From: Euzebya pacifica
GTDB lineage: Bacteria > Actinomycetota > Nitriliruptoria > Euzebyales > Euzebyaceae
DNA: 64,000 nucleotides
Assembly: GCF_003344865.1 (NCBI RefSeq)
Contig: NZ_CP031165.1
Location: forward strand, 3,105,910 to 3,169,909
Reading direction: 5' to 3'
This document shows positions 8,762 through 16,801 of the stretch, in pieces; the first letter of the stretch is position 1; each line of letters begins with the position of its first letter. A program made the position numbers and the translations under genes. The notes under the pieces were generated by a model. That model did not search any database and was not told the DNA's origin. It saw only the letters and a list, made by a program, of their open reading frames with translations.

Positions 8762-10174
8762 ATGAAGTACGTCAGCACCCGCGGTGACGCGACCCCGCAG
8801 CCCTTCTGCGACATCCTGCTGGAGGGGCTCGCGCCCGACGGCGGCCTGTACCTGCCGGAGACCTATCCGACGGTGGACGACGCCACGCTGACGCGCTGGC
8901 GCAGGCTGGGCTATGCCGACCTCGCCGTCGAGGTCCTCGGACTGTTCATCGACGACATCCCCGACGACGAGCTGCGCCGGATCGTCGAGGAGACCTACAC
9001 CGCCGAGCGGTTCGGGACGCCCGACATCACGCCGCTCCGTCCGCTGGGCGACAGCGGCATCCTGGTCCAGGAGCTGTCCAACGGGCCCACGCTGGCGTTC
9101 AAGGACATGGCGATGCAGCTCCTCGGCGCGCTGTTCGAGTACGAGCTCGGCCGTCGCGGCGAGACGCTGAACATCCTCGGGGCGACGTCCGGTGACACCG
9201 GCAGCGCCGCGGAGTACGCGATGCGGGGCCGCGACGGCATCCGCGTGTTCATGCTGACCCCCGAGGGACGGATGAGCCCGTTCCAGCAGGCCCAGATGTT
9301 CAGCCTCACCGACCCCAACATCCACAACATCGCCGTCGCTGGGGTCTTCGACGACGCACAGGACATCGTCAAGGCGGTCTCCAACGACCTGGCGTTCAAG
9401 CGGGCCCACAGGATCGGGACGGTCAACTCCATCAACTGGGCACGTCTGGTCGCCCAGGTCGTCTACTACGTGGCCGGCTACCTGCGGGCGACGACCGACA
9501 ACGACCAGGCCGTCAGCTTCACCGTGCCGTCGGGGAACTTCGGCAACGTCTGCGCCGGCCACGTGGCCCGGTCCATGGGCGTCCCGATCGACAAGCTCGT
9601 GGTCGCCACGAACGAGAACAACGTGCTGGCGGAGTTCTTCGCCACCGGCACCTACCGGGTTCGCAGCGGCGCGGAGACCCACGAGACCTCCAGCCCCTCG
9701 ATGGACATCTCCAAGGCGTCGAACTTCGAACGGTTCGTGTTCGACCTCGTCGGTCGCGATGGCGACAGGGTCCGCGGGCTGTTCGGCGAGGCGCTGGCCA
9801 CCGATGGGTCCTTCTCGGTCACGCCCGAGGAGTTCGACCGGGTGGCGTCCTTCGGGTTCCTCGCCGACACCAGCACCCACGCTGACCGCGTCGCCACGAT
9901 CGAGGCGACATGGGCGCAGCACGGCTCGCTGGTCGACCCGCACACCGCCGACGGGCTGACGGTGGCCGCGCGTCACGTGGCCGACGGCGTGCCGATGATC
10001 GTGCTGGAGACCGCCCTGCCGGCCAAGTTCGCCGCGACCATCCACGAGGCGATCGGCCGCGAACCCGAGATCCCCGAACGGCTCGCTGGGCTGCTCGACC
10101 TGCCCCAACGGGTGCGGGCCATGGATGCCGACGTGTCGCAGGTCAAGGCGTTCATCGCCGAGACCTGCGCGTAG
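8762..10174 (+). CDS. thrC: Threonine synthase
   Basis: A 470-residue PLP enzyme converting O-phosphohomoserine to threonine. The N-terminus MKYVSTRGDATPQPF and the strand GLAPDGGLYLPE are typical of the long, enterobacterial/yeast-type ThrC. The PLP lysine is Lys114 in TLAFKDMAMQLLG, and the phosphate-binding loop GATSGDTGSAAEYA follows. The sequence GNFGNVCAG near residue 260 is also family-typical. The ATG at 8762 is chosen because it aligns with the usual N-terminus and follows a -10 box. An in-frame start at 8729 would add an unrelated 11 residues. Its length exceeds that of the short ThrC (about 350 residues) common in many actinobacteria. It is convergent with the next gene, with only nine bases between stop codons. 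Confidence 0.95.
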   Translation: MKYVSTRGDATPQPFCDILLEGLAPDGGLYLPETYPTVDDATLTRWRRLGYADLAVEVLGLFIDDIPDDELRRIVEETYTAERFGTPDITPLRPLGDSGILVQELSNGPTLAFKDMAMQLLGALFEYELGRRGETLNILGATSGDTGSAAEYAMRGRDGIRVFMLTPEGRMSPFQQAQMFSLTDPNIHNIAVAGVFDDAQDIVKAVSNDLAFKRAHRIGTVNSINWARLVAQVVYYVAGYLRATTDNDQAVSFTVPSGNFGNVCAGHVARSMGVPIDKLVVATNENNVLAEFFATGTYRVRSGAETHETSSPSMDISKASNFERFVFDLVGRDGDRVRGLFGEALATDGSFSVTPEEFDRVASFGFLADTSTHADRVATIEATWAQHGSLVDPHTADGLTVAARHVADGVPMIVLETALPAKFAATIHEAIGREPEIPERLAGLLDLPQRVRAMDADVSQVKAFIAETCA

Positions 10175-10183
10175 CGGTCTGGC

Positions 10184-13100
10184 CTACTCCTCGACGGGGC
10201 AGGCCAGGTGCCGCTGCAGGACGGTGTCGGACAGCTCGGTGGTGTCGCCGAGCACGACGGCGGTCGCCGGCGGCACACCACAGGCGAGCAGTCGAGCGCT
10301 GCCGACGGCCAACCCGTCGGCGTTGAGGGGCAGCAGCGGCCGCGCCGCGGTGGCGGCAAGGGAGGTGCCGGCCAGCCCCCACGCCCAGCCGTCTGCCGCC
10401 CAGCCGTCGTGCACGTGGAGCTGCCGGCCGGCAGTTGACTGGCTCACACCGAGCAGCTCGCTGCTGATCAGCGCTGCGGTCTCGTCGCGGGTGGCGCCCC
10501 CGATCCGGGCGATGGGGCTGCCGCCCGGCAGCGCGCCAGCGACCGCAGCGGACAGGGCCGCTTCGCCGCCGAGGACGCTGATCGGTCGATCGTCGGCGTT
10601 GGCGTCGAGCCATCCGGCGGTGGCGGCATGCAGGGTCGTACGGTCGGTGAGGAGGATCGGCCAGCCGTGCAGCGCGGCAGCCGACGACGCGCCGATGGCA
10701 TCGGCCCAGGCGCTGGTCGGGGCGGTCGCCGTGCCGAACGCACGGGCCAGCAGGTAGCGGTCGGGGGTCCCGATCAGCTGCTCGACCGTCGTGGCGATCG
10801 CAACAGCCGTCTCGATGCGGGTCGGCCCGGCGATGCGACGTGGGACGAACCCGAGGGCGCGCACGTCGTCCTCGACCTGCGCCGCCAGCGCCGCGGCGCC
10901 GCCGAGCAAGCGAACGTCGGCGCCGTCCTCGAGCAGCTCGGCCAGGACGGCTGCGACGCGATCGTCGAGGCGGTCCGGCCCGGTCAGCAGCAGCGGCCCG
11001 GCTGACGCGAGTGCCGACCCGGTGGTGGCGTCGGCGAAGTCGGCCGTGGTGGCCAGGGTGGCCCCGGAGGCGGTGCCGTCCTCGAACGCCCGACGGGACG
11101 CGAGGACCGACAGGGCCACCGGGTCCTCGGCGTCGAGGCGCTCGATGCCCGAGCCGGGACACCCGGCCAGGACGACGTCCAGCGGCCCGTCGCTGTCGAT
11201 GACGAGCTCGGCATCGCAGGTCACGCCTGCCCGGGCCGGATCGATGGTGACCCTCGCGATGTTGGTGGCAGTGATCTCGAGGCGGTCGGCTGGTGTGGTG
11301 GCCTCGGCGTCGGTCTGGGTGACACCGCGCTCCACGTAGGTGATCGCGCCGGCGTTGCCGCCGACGAGGGCGCCGCCGCCCGGGCTGGTCTCCTCGGCCG
11401 TCCTCCGGCCGTTCCCGAACGCCGCGGAATGGACCTCGATCGTCCCGGTGGGGGCAGCGTCCGGGTCGGCGAGGCGCAGGCCGGACAGCCAGTAGGCATG
11501 GTCGGCGACGACGTCGGCGGAGTCCTCGGTCGGGTCGAGGACGTAACGGATCGTGGACGGGTCACGGTCGACCTCGGCGTCCCCCATCCACTCCGCACCC
11601 GGGGTGTACTCGTCGTTGCCCGCCAGGGTCAGGTGATCGGCCGTGGTGAACAGGTCGTAGACATGGGCAACGCCTGCGTCGACGAGGCCGGCGTGCGCGG
11701 CTTCGGCGTCGCCGATGTTGACCAGCTCGTCCGCAGCGGCGTTCCAGGTCAGCAGCGGGATGTTGTGCAGGGACGGCAGCTGATCGGCGACCGTGCCCGG
11801 GGCGCCGACGACGGAGAAGCCATTGGCGAAGAGGTCGGGCCAACGTGCGAGCAGCCGGTAGGTCCCGAACCCGCCCATGGAGTAGCCGGACACCGCGACC
11901 CGGTCGGTGTCGATGGTGTGGTGGCGCGCGGCGTCGGCCCAGACCTCGAACGTCTCGGCCTCGGGCACTCCGGTGTAGAAGCCGTCGGGGCCACGGCCCT
12001 CGGGCGTGACGACGATGTGGCCCTCGCCTCGCTCGCCGAGCTGGACCTGGTTGTTGGTCGACAGGTACTGGTTGTGGTTGGCCGACAGCGAGTGCAGCAG
12101 GAGCGTCAGCCCCCACCCGTCGGCTGGTGGCTCGCCCTCGGGCACGTACATGGCGTAGGGCTGCAGCTGGCCGACGTAGCGGCCGTGGCAGCTCGTGCCC
12201 GGTGTGCTCGGGGTGCTGGAGATGGCGAAGCAGACGTTGTCGGGCTCGATCCCCTGGCCGGCCACGTAGCGGCTGGCGTGGATGCGGTTCATGGGTCCGC
12301 TGGTGGGCAGGGTCGACTCGTCGGTCGTCCCGCCGGCGCCGAGTGCGCCGAAGTCGACGGTGGTGGAGAAGGGGGAGAGGTCCCCAGCGGTCAGCTGCAG
12401 CGACTGCTGCCGTTCGCGCCACCACGGGGCGAGGGCACGGGCACCGACGGCCGTGTCGGCCATCGTGACCCCCGCGATGAACGGGGTCGGTTCGTCCAGC
12501 CGCGGGCCGACGTTGACCAGCGCGCTGCCGACGAGGCTGCCACCGCCGGGGGTGTCCTCGGTGGCGGGTCCGGGCTGGGGGGCGAGGTAGGTGCCTGCGT
12601 CGACGTCCCACAGCCCCACGCCGACGGTGACCGGGACCGCTGCGGTCCCTGGGTTCCACGCGCCGTCGGGAATCCGCAGGTCGAGCTGCCGTCGTTCGAG
12701 GTCGACGGTGACCGTGGGGGCAGGGCTGATGACCTCGCCGGTCGCGGCGTCGAGCAGCTCGGCGGTGCCGCCATGGGTGGTCAGGAAGACCTCCGCGAGG
12801 GATGACGCCCCCGCGCCGTGGGGCCAGTCGTGGCTCCCGGCGTCGCCGAGCGCGATCGTGACCGCGGTCAGGGCCGGGTCGACGAGCGTGTTGAGGGTGA
12901 TGCGCAGCGCGGTGGCGTCGTCGAGGCGCGTGATCCGCAGCTCCACGAGGTCAGCGGCGTTGTGGCGGTAGACCTCGTCGGTCGGATAGGTGAAGGTGCC
13001 GGCGGCGGGGGAGTAGAGGTTGGTCGACACGCCGTAGGGGTCGGAGGGGTCGAGGACGCCGGTGGCCCCGTGGTCGTCGAACAGGAAGTCCTGGTAGAGC

Positions 13101-13363
13101 CACTCCCCGTCCCGGTAGGCGTGGGCACCGGAGATCAGCAGCGGTTCCGCCTGCCACGGCCCGACGTTCTCCAGCTGTGGTGCCCGTGGTGGCGGCAGGT
13201 ACAGCGCGTCCGGTCCCGGCCGGTGTCCGCTGGTGACCGATGGCAGGTGGTCGCCCGCCTCGGACATCGCCTCCGCCGGTTCGGCGGTCACCATCCCGGC
13301 CACCACCGCCGCGGTGACCGCGATCGCGATCAGCGACATTCGCCCCGTCCTGCCTGCACCCAT
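10184..13363 (-). CDS. Secreted esterase-like protein with glucodextranase-type module and CWB2 repeats
   Basis: A 1059-residue exported protein. The ATG at 13363 has GGAGG seven bases upstream and is followed by a signal peptide ending near residue 35 (AEPAEA). Residues 60-340 resemble the C-terminal binding module of glucodextranase (FTYPTDEVYRHNAADL). Residues 400-620 form an alpha/beta hydrolase with the nucleophile elbow GYSMGG (Ser495) and a later DHLTL that may hold the catalytic His, as in feruloyl esterase/depolymerase proteins. From about 760 to the end there are roughly three CWB2 repeats (VRLLGGAAALAAQVEDD, RPISVLGGEAALSAAV, TAVVLGDTTELSDTVL). The layout suggests an enzyme held non-covalently on the cell wall. 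The substrate is unknown; an ester or peptide bond is most likely. Confidence 0.82.
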   Translation of the reverse strand: MGAGRTGRMSLIAIAVTAAVVAGMVTAEPAEAMSEAGDHLPSVTSGHRPGPDALYLPPPRAPQLENVGPWQAEPLLISGAHAYRDGEWLYQDFLFDDHGATGVLDPSDPYGVSTNLYSPAAGTFTYPTDEVYRHNAADLVELRITRLDDATALRITLNTLVDPALTAVTIALGDAGSHDWPHGAGASSLAEVFLTTHGGTAELLDAATGEVISPAPTVTVDLERRQLDLRIPDGAWNPGTAAVPVTVGVGLWDVDAGTYLAPQPGPATEDTPGGGSLVGSALVNVGPRLDEPTPFIAGVTMADTAVGARALAPWWRERQQSLQLTAGDLSPFSTTVDFGALGAGGTTDESTLPTSGPMNRIHASRYVAGQGIEPDNVCFAISSTPSTPGTSCHGRYVGQLQPYAMYVPEGEPPADGWGLTLLLHSLSANHNQYLSTNNQVQLGERGEGHIVVTPEGRGPDGFYTGVPEAETFEVWADAARHHTIDTDRVAVSGYSMGGFGTYRLLARWPDLFANGFSVVGAPGTVADQLPSLHNIPLLTWNAAADELVNIGDAEAAHAGLVDAGVAHVYDLFTTADHLTLAGNDEYTPGAEWMGDAEVDRDPSTIRYVLDPTEDSADVVADHAYWLSGLRLADPDAAPTGTIEVHSAAFGNGRRTAEETSPGGGALVGGNAGAITYVERGVTQTDAEATTPADRLEITATNIARVTIDPARAGVTCDAELVIDSDGPLDVVLAGCPGSGIERLDAEDPVALSVLASRRAFEDGTASGATLATTADFADATTGSALASAGPLLLTGPDRLDDRVAAVLAELLEDGADVRLLGGAAALAAQVEDDVRALGFVPRRIAGPTRIETAVAIATTVEQLIGTPDRYLLARAFGTATAPTSAWADAIGASSAAALHGWPILLTDRTTLHAATAGWLDANADDRPISVLGGEAALSAAVAGALPGGSPIARIGGATRDETAALISSELLGVSQSTAGRQLHVHDGWAADGWAWGLAGTSLAATAARPLLPLNADGLAVGSARLLACGVPPATAVVLGDTTELSDTVLQRHLACPVEE

Positions 13364-13527
13364 GACTGCGCCTCCTCCGCGGGCCCGTGACCCGCTGCTG
13401 CGACCGGCTCTGGCCGCAGCGGCGCACACGCTAACCCAGCGTGCGTCGTTGGCGACCGTCCGTGGCTTCGGCTGGGACGCGGTCTCACATGTGTCGACGC
13501 ATCCCCGGTGGGGGTACATGGGTCACC

Positions 13528-14049
13528 ATGACTCTCTTCGCACAGCGCGTGATCGCCGACGACGTCCTCGCCGTCGAGCCGGGCCGGGTCTTCGACGTCC
13601 TGGCCGATCCGAACTGCCTGGCCACGCTGACCCCCCTGGTCGCTCGCATCGAGACCGACGGCGAGCGGTGGACCTGGCAGCTGGTGGAGGTGTCGGCCCT
13701 GGGTGTGACCGCGACCGCACGGTTCACCACGCTCATGGACATCGGCAGCGAGGCGATCCGCTTCCGTCCGGCAACCGACGTCGACGAACGCGCGTCCGCG
13801 ACCGGCCACCTCGAGGTCACCGCCGACGAGACCGGTGGGACGCGGGTGGCCATCGACCTGACCGCGACCGTCGAGCTGCCCCTGCCGCGGATGATGTCCC
13901 GGCCGGTCACGGCCGTGATGTTCGCCACGATGCGTGGTGGCGGAAGCCGCTTCGCCGACAACCTGCTGGACCACCTCGGCAACCCCGACCGGCGCGGCAT
14001 GGACGTCCGTGCCGCCGACGCCACGTCGGGCCAGGCGGTGTCTGCGTAG
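13528..14049 (+). CDS. SRPBCC (START-like) family protein
   Basis: A 173-residue protein with the helix-grip pattern of the polyketide cyclase/SRPBCC superfamily. It has an N-terminal strand (VIADDVLAVEPGRVFDVLAD), central strands and a long C-terminal helix (MMSRPVTAVMFATMRGGGSRF). These proteins bind hydrophobic ligands; no catalytic residues can be assigned. I chose ATG at 13528 because the sequence upstream to 13441 is not protein-like. It is transcribed divergently from the secreted esterase gene. No operon partner is apparent. The downstream gene lies on the opposite strand. Confidence 0.75.
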   Translation: MTLFAQRVIADDVLAVEPGRVFDVLADPNCLATLTPLVARIETDGERWTWQLVEVSALGVTATARFTTLMDIGSEAIRFRPATDVDERASATGHLEVTADETGGTRVAIDLTATVELPLPRMMSRPVTAVMFATMRGGGSRFADNLLDHLGNPDRRGMDVRAADATSGQAVSA

Positions 14050-14073
14050 CCGATCGGCTGCCCGAACGGCCCG

Positions 14074-14235
14074 TCAGCGGATCGGCTCGTCGAACTGCTC
14101 GCAGTCGGGGTTCTCGCACCGGAACCCGCCGTCGGGGTCGATGACCTCCTGCGGCAGCGTCGTGACGCCGCAGGCGGGACAGACCGGGGCCCGACGTTCG
14201 TGACGGCGGGGGTCCAGGCCCAGGTCGTCGTCCAT
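14074..14235 (-). CDS. Small zinc-ribbon protein
   Basis: A 53-residue protein, MDDDLGLDPRRHERR at its start, with two cysteine pairs: CPAC near residue 20 and CENPDC near residue 42. This spacing is that of a single zinc ribbon. Its ATG lies two bases after the TGA of the glutathione peroxidase gene (TGA-GC-ATG), so it is the second gene of that operon and probably translationally coupled. It contains no catalytic motif. Roles as a zinc-binding nucleic acid or protein adaptor are possible, and a link to oxidative-stress handling is inferred only from its neighbour. Coding potential is supported by the tight coupling and the clean cysteine spacing. Confidence 0.65.
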   Translation of the reverse strand: MDDDLGLDPRRHERRAPVCPACGVTTLPQEVIDPDGGFRCENPDCEQFDEPIR

Positions 14236-14237
14236 GC

Positions 14238-14738
14238 TCAGCCCTGCTGGGCGGGCAGCGAGGCCTCGATGGCGCTGGTGACGGTGTTGTCGAGCGGCTC
14301 GACCTTCGGCCCGAACCGTTGCACGACGACGCCGTCGGGACCGACGAGGAACTTCTCGAAGTTCCAGCGGATGTCGCCGTCATGGCCGTCGGCGTCGGGG
14401 GTCGAGGCGAGCGCCTCGTACAGCGGGTGGCGGTCGTCGCCGTTGACGTCGACCTTCGCCGTCAACGGGAAGTCGACCCCGTAGGTGGTGCTGCAGAACT
14501 CGCGGATCTCTCCGGCGCTGCCAGGTTCCTGCCCCATGAACTGGTTGCACGGCACTCCGACGACCCCGAACCCGCGGTCCCCGTAGCGGTCGGCCAGCTC
14601 GACCAGCCCCTCGTACTGCGGGGTCAGCCCGCACCGCGAGGCCACGTTGACGATCAGGGTCGCACGACCCCGCTGCTGGTCGAGCACGGCGGCCGGGGTA
14701 CCCTCGAGACCGGGGATGGCGATGTCGTAGACGTTCAT
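14238..14738 (-). CDS. Glutathione peroxidase family thiol peroxidase
   Basis: A 166-residue thioredoxin-fold peroxidase. The catalytic tetrad is visible: Cys36 in NVASRCGLTP, Gln70 in NQFMGQEPG, and Trp125-Asn126 in IRWNFEKFLV. The nucleophile is Cys rather than selenocysteine, so in bacteria it most likely reduces peroxides with thioredoxin rather than glutathione as electron donor. The length is normal for the family and there is no signal peptide. The ATG at 14738 has no ribosome binding site but follows a -10 box by seven bases. The zinc-ribbon gene is the second gene of the operon. A much longer frame continues upstream on this strand, but it only reads through the antisense of the CNNM gene. 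Confidence 0.92.
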   Translation of the reverse strand: MNVYDIAIPGLEGTPAAVLDQQRGRATLIVNVASRCGLTPQYEGLVELADRYGDRGFGVVGVPCNQFMGQEPGSAGEIREFCSTTYGVDFPLTAKVDVNGDDRHPLYEALASTPDADGHDGDIRWNFEKFLVGPDGVVVQRFGPKVEPLDNTVTSAIEASLPAQQG

Positions 14739-14745
14739 GGACGGG

Positions 14746-14751
14746 ACGCTA
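14746..14751 (-). promoter_or_regulatory. -10 box of the glutathione peroxidase gene (leaderless)
   Basis: On the minus strand TAGCGT ends seven bases before the ATG at 14738. No ribosome binding site lies between, so a leaderless transcript is likely. Confidence 0.55.
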
Positions 14752-14817
14752 GCCCGGGCCACCTCCCGCGTCAGCGGTCGACGGTCGGCACCACCAGCCA
14801 CTGGACCGGACCCAACG

Positions 14818-14823
14818 CATACT
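14818..14823 (+). promoter_or_regulatory. Possible -10 box of the CNNM/CBS gene
   Basis: CATACT ends eight bases before the ATG at 14832 and no ribosome binding site is present. The first base deviates from TANNNT, so this is a weaker candidate than the others in the window. Confidence 0.35.
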
Positions 14824-14831
14824 GGCCCGCA

Positions 14832-16103
14832 ATGAACTCCATATGGCTCCAGCTCGGACTCGTCGGCGTCCTCGTGGTGATGAACGCACTGTTCGCCGGC
14901 AGCGAAATGGCCCTGGTCAGCCTCCGCGAGGGCCAGCTGGCGAAGCTCGAGCAGCAGGGCAGCCGGGGCGCGCTGCTGGCCCGCCTTGCCCGCGAGCCAA
15001 ACCAGTTCCTGGCCACGATCCAGATCGGCATCACCCTCGCCGGCTTCCTGGCCTCCGCGACCGCGGCCGTGTCCCTGGCCGAACCGCTGGAGGCACCGCT
15101 GGAGGCGGTCCTCGGTGGGGCGGCGCGACCCGTGTCCATCGTCCTGGTGACCGCCGCGCTGACCTTCCTCACCCTGGTGTTCGGCGAGCTCGCCCCCAAG
15201 CGCGTGGCGTTGCAGCGCACCGAGTCCTGGGGCCTGCTGGCCGCACGCCCCCTCGCGGGACTTGCGACGCTGACCCGTCCGGTGGTGTGGCTCCTCGGCA
15301 TCTCCACCGACGTCGTCGTGCGGCTGCTGGGCGCCGATCCCTCGATGCAACGCGAGGAGATCACCGAGGGCGACCTGCGCGACATGGTCGCGGTGCAGCC
15401 GGAGCTGAACGAGCACGAACGGCGCATCATCGACGGCGCGTTCGAGTTCGCCGACCACACGCTGCGACAGGTGATGGTGCCCAGGGTCGAGGTCGTGTCA
15501 CTTCCCCACGACCACGACGCCGCCGGGGCGTCGACCGTGCTCGCCGAGAGCGGCCACACCCGGGTCCCCGTGCACCTCGGCGACCTCGACGAGGTCATCG
15601 GCACGGTGCACCTGCGTGACCTCGTGGGTGCCGAGGGGCAGCTCGCCGACCACGTCCGCCCGGTCCTGGTGCTGCCCGAGTCCGTGGGGTGCCTCGACGC
15701 GCTCCACCGCATGCAGGAGGAGCGCCAGCAGATGGTCGTCGTCATCGACGAGCACGGCGGCACCGCCGGCATCGTCACCGTCGAGGACCTGATGGAGGAG
15801 CTGGTGGGCGAGATCTGGGACGAGGCCGACCCCGACGTCCGGGGCGTCGAGCGGAACCCGGACGGCTCGATGTTGCTGGAGGGGTCCTATCCGGTGCATG
15901 ACCTCGTCGACATCGGCGTCGACCTGCCGCGTGGTGACTACACCACCGTCGGCGGGCTGGTCCTCGCCACGCTGCACCGCATCCCCGAACGTGGCGACCG
16001 CGTCCGCGTGGGCGACTGGGACCTCGAGGTGGTCGAGGCCACGACCCGGCGCGTCCGGCGGGTGCTGCTGACACCCGTGGGGGAGGAGCCGAAAGGGGAC
16101 TAG
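14832..16103 (+). CDS. CNNM/CBS-domain membrane protein (CorC/HlyC family)
   Basis: A 423-residue protein with the three-part layout of the family. A membrane DUF21/CNNM domain with several hydrophobic helices occupies residues 1 to about 190 (FAGSEMALVSLREGQLAKLE). A CBS pair covers about 205-325 (RQVMVPRVEVVSL, VVVIDEHGGTAGIVTVEDL). A CorC/HlyC domain ends the protein (PVHDLVDIGVDLPRGDYTTV). Proteins of this type have been linked to magnesium transport and ion homeostasis; the label haemolysin is historical. The ATG at 14832 starts directly at the first membrane helix. A far upstream in-frame extension is antisense to the peroxidase gene and was discarded. Confidence 0.88.
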   Translation: MNSIWLQLGLVGVLVVMNALFAGSEMALVSLREGQLAKLEQQGSRGALLARLAREPNQFLATIQIGITLAGFLASATAAVSLAEPLEAPLEAVLGGAARPVSIVLVTAALTFLTLVFGELAPKRVALQRTESWGLLAARPLAGLATLTRPVVWLLGISTDVVVRLLGADPSMQREEITEGDLRDMVAVQPELNEHERRIIDGAFEFADHTLRQVMVPRVEVVSLPHDHDAAGASTVLAESGHTRVPVHLGDLDEVIGTVHLRDLVGAEGQLADHVRPVLVLPESVGCLDALHRMQEERQQMVVVIDEHGGTAGIVTVEDLMEELVGEIWDEADPDVRGVERNPDGSMLLEGSYPVHDLVDIGVDLPRGDYTTVGGLVLATLHRIPERGDRVRVGDWDLEVVEATTRRVRRVLLTPVGEEPKGD

Positions 16104-16164
16104 TACGGACCGGCCAGCTGCCGTAGTGTGCGGGCTATTCATACGCATAATACGGAGGAACATC

Positions 16165-16734
16165 ATGGTCAACATCCGATTCCGTCCGCTCGCGCTGCTC
16201 GCCGTGACGCTCGTCGCGAGCCTGGCCCTCCTGTTCGTGGTCGCCCCGCAGACCGCCGAGTCCAGCACCGCCGACCGCGGGGGACACGGCCAGTCCCAGT
16301 CCCAGTCGCAGGGCCCGAAGATCGACAGCCAGGACGTGCTCGACACCCTGTATCAGTGGGCCGAGGCCTACGACGAGAACGATCCTGACCTGATGCGGGA
16401 TGCGTTCACCGACGACGCGACCTTCGTCTACGCCTCGCCTGCGTTCGAGGAACCCCTCGTCTTCGAGGGCATCGAGGAGCTCATGGGGCTGTTCATCGAC
16501 GCGCTGGAGTCCCAGCACGACCAGCGACGCCACGTGATGAGCAACTCCCGGATCGAGCGGATCGACCGCCGGACCGTCCAGGTCACCTCCTACCTGACCC
16601 TCCTCGTGGTCGCCGACCCGGCGGACGGCCCGATCGTGCAGAGCACCGGGGTGTACCGCGACACCCTGGTGCTGGAGCGCGACGGCAAGTGGCGCATCCA
16701 GGTCCGTGACCTGCAGCTGGACACCGCCGCCTGA
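16165..16734 (+). CDS. Exported SnoaL/NTF2-like protein
   Basis: A 189-residue protein. The ATG at 16165 has a strong ribosome binding site (GGAGGAA) and is followed by a signal peptide or anchor (LALLAVTLVASLALLFVV). A Gln/Ser-rich linker comes next, then a domain with the SnoaL/NTF2-like cone pattern from about residue 60 (QWAEAYDENDPDLMRDAF and HVMSNSRIERIDRRTVQVTS). Such domains often hold a small ligand or act as isomerase/dehydratase folds; no specific active site can be named here. The start at 16126 suggested by an open frame would place charged residues before the signal sequence and lacks a ribosome binding site. The gene ends just before a strong bidirectional terminator. Confidence 0.75.
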   Translation: MVNIRFRPLALLAVTLVASLALLFVVAPQTAESSTADRGGHGQSQSQSQGPKIDSQDVLDTLYQWAEAYDENDPDLMRDAFTDDATFVYASPAFEEPLVFEGIEELMGLFIDALESQHDQRRHVMSNSRIERIDRRTVQVTSYLTLLVVADPADGPIVQSTGVYRDTLVLERDGKWRIQVRDLQLDTAA

Positions 16735-16756
16735 CCTGCCCCGGATCGACACGTGG

Positions 16757-16786
16757 AAGGGCCCCGGGGGAGTACCCGGGGCCCTT
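16757..16786. terminator. Bidirectional terminator hairpin
   Basis: AAGGGCCCCGGG at 16757-16768 and CCCGGGGCCCTT at 16775-16786 form a perfect 12-bp stem with a 6-base loop. It lies between the convergent SnoaL-like and aldehyde dehydrogenase genes, with A and T runs at the stem ends, and can serve both. Confidence 0.85.
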
Positions 16787-16801
16787 CGCTGCGACGGGGC
16801 G

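Noticed and set aside
7385-10108. Open frame of about 900 codons opposite the MFS and threonine synthase genes
   Set aside because: It is a shadow frame; both plus-strand genes have clear family motifs.
14739-15458. N-terminal extension of the glutathione peroxidase frame
   Set aside because: The extension is antisense to the CNNM gene, and the peroxidase fold begins at the ATG at 14738, which follows a -10 box.
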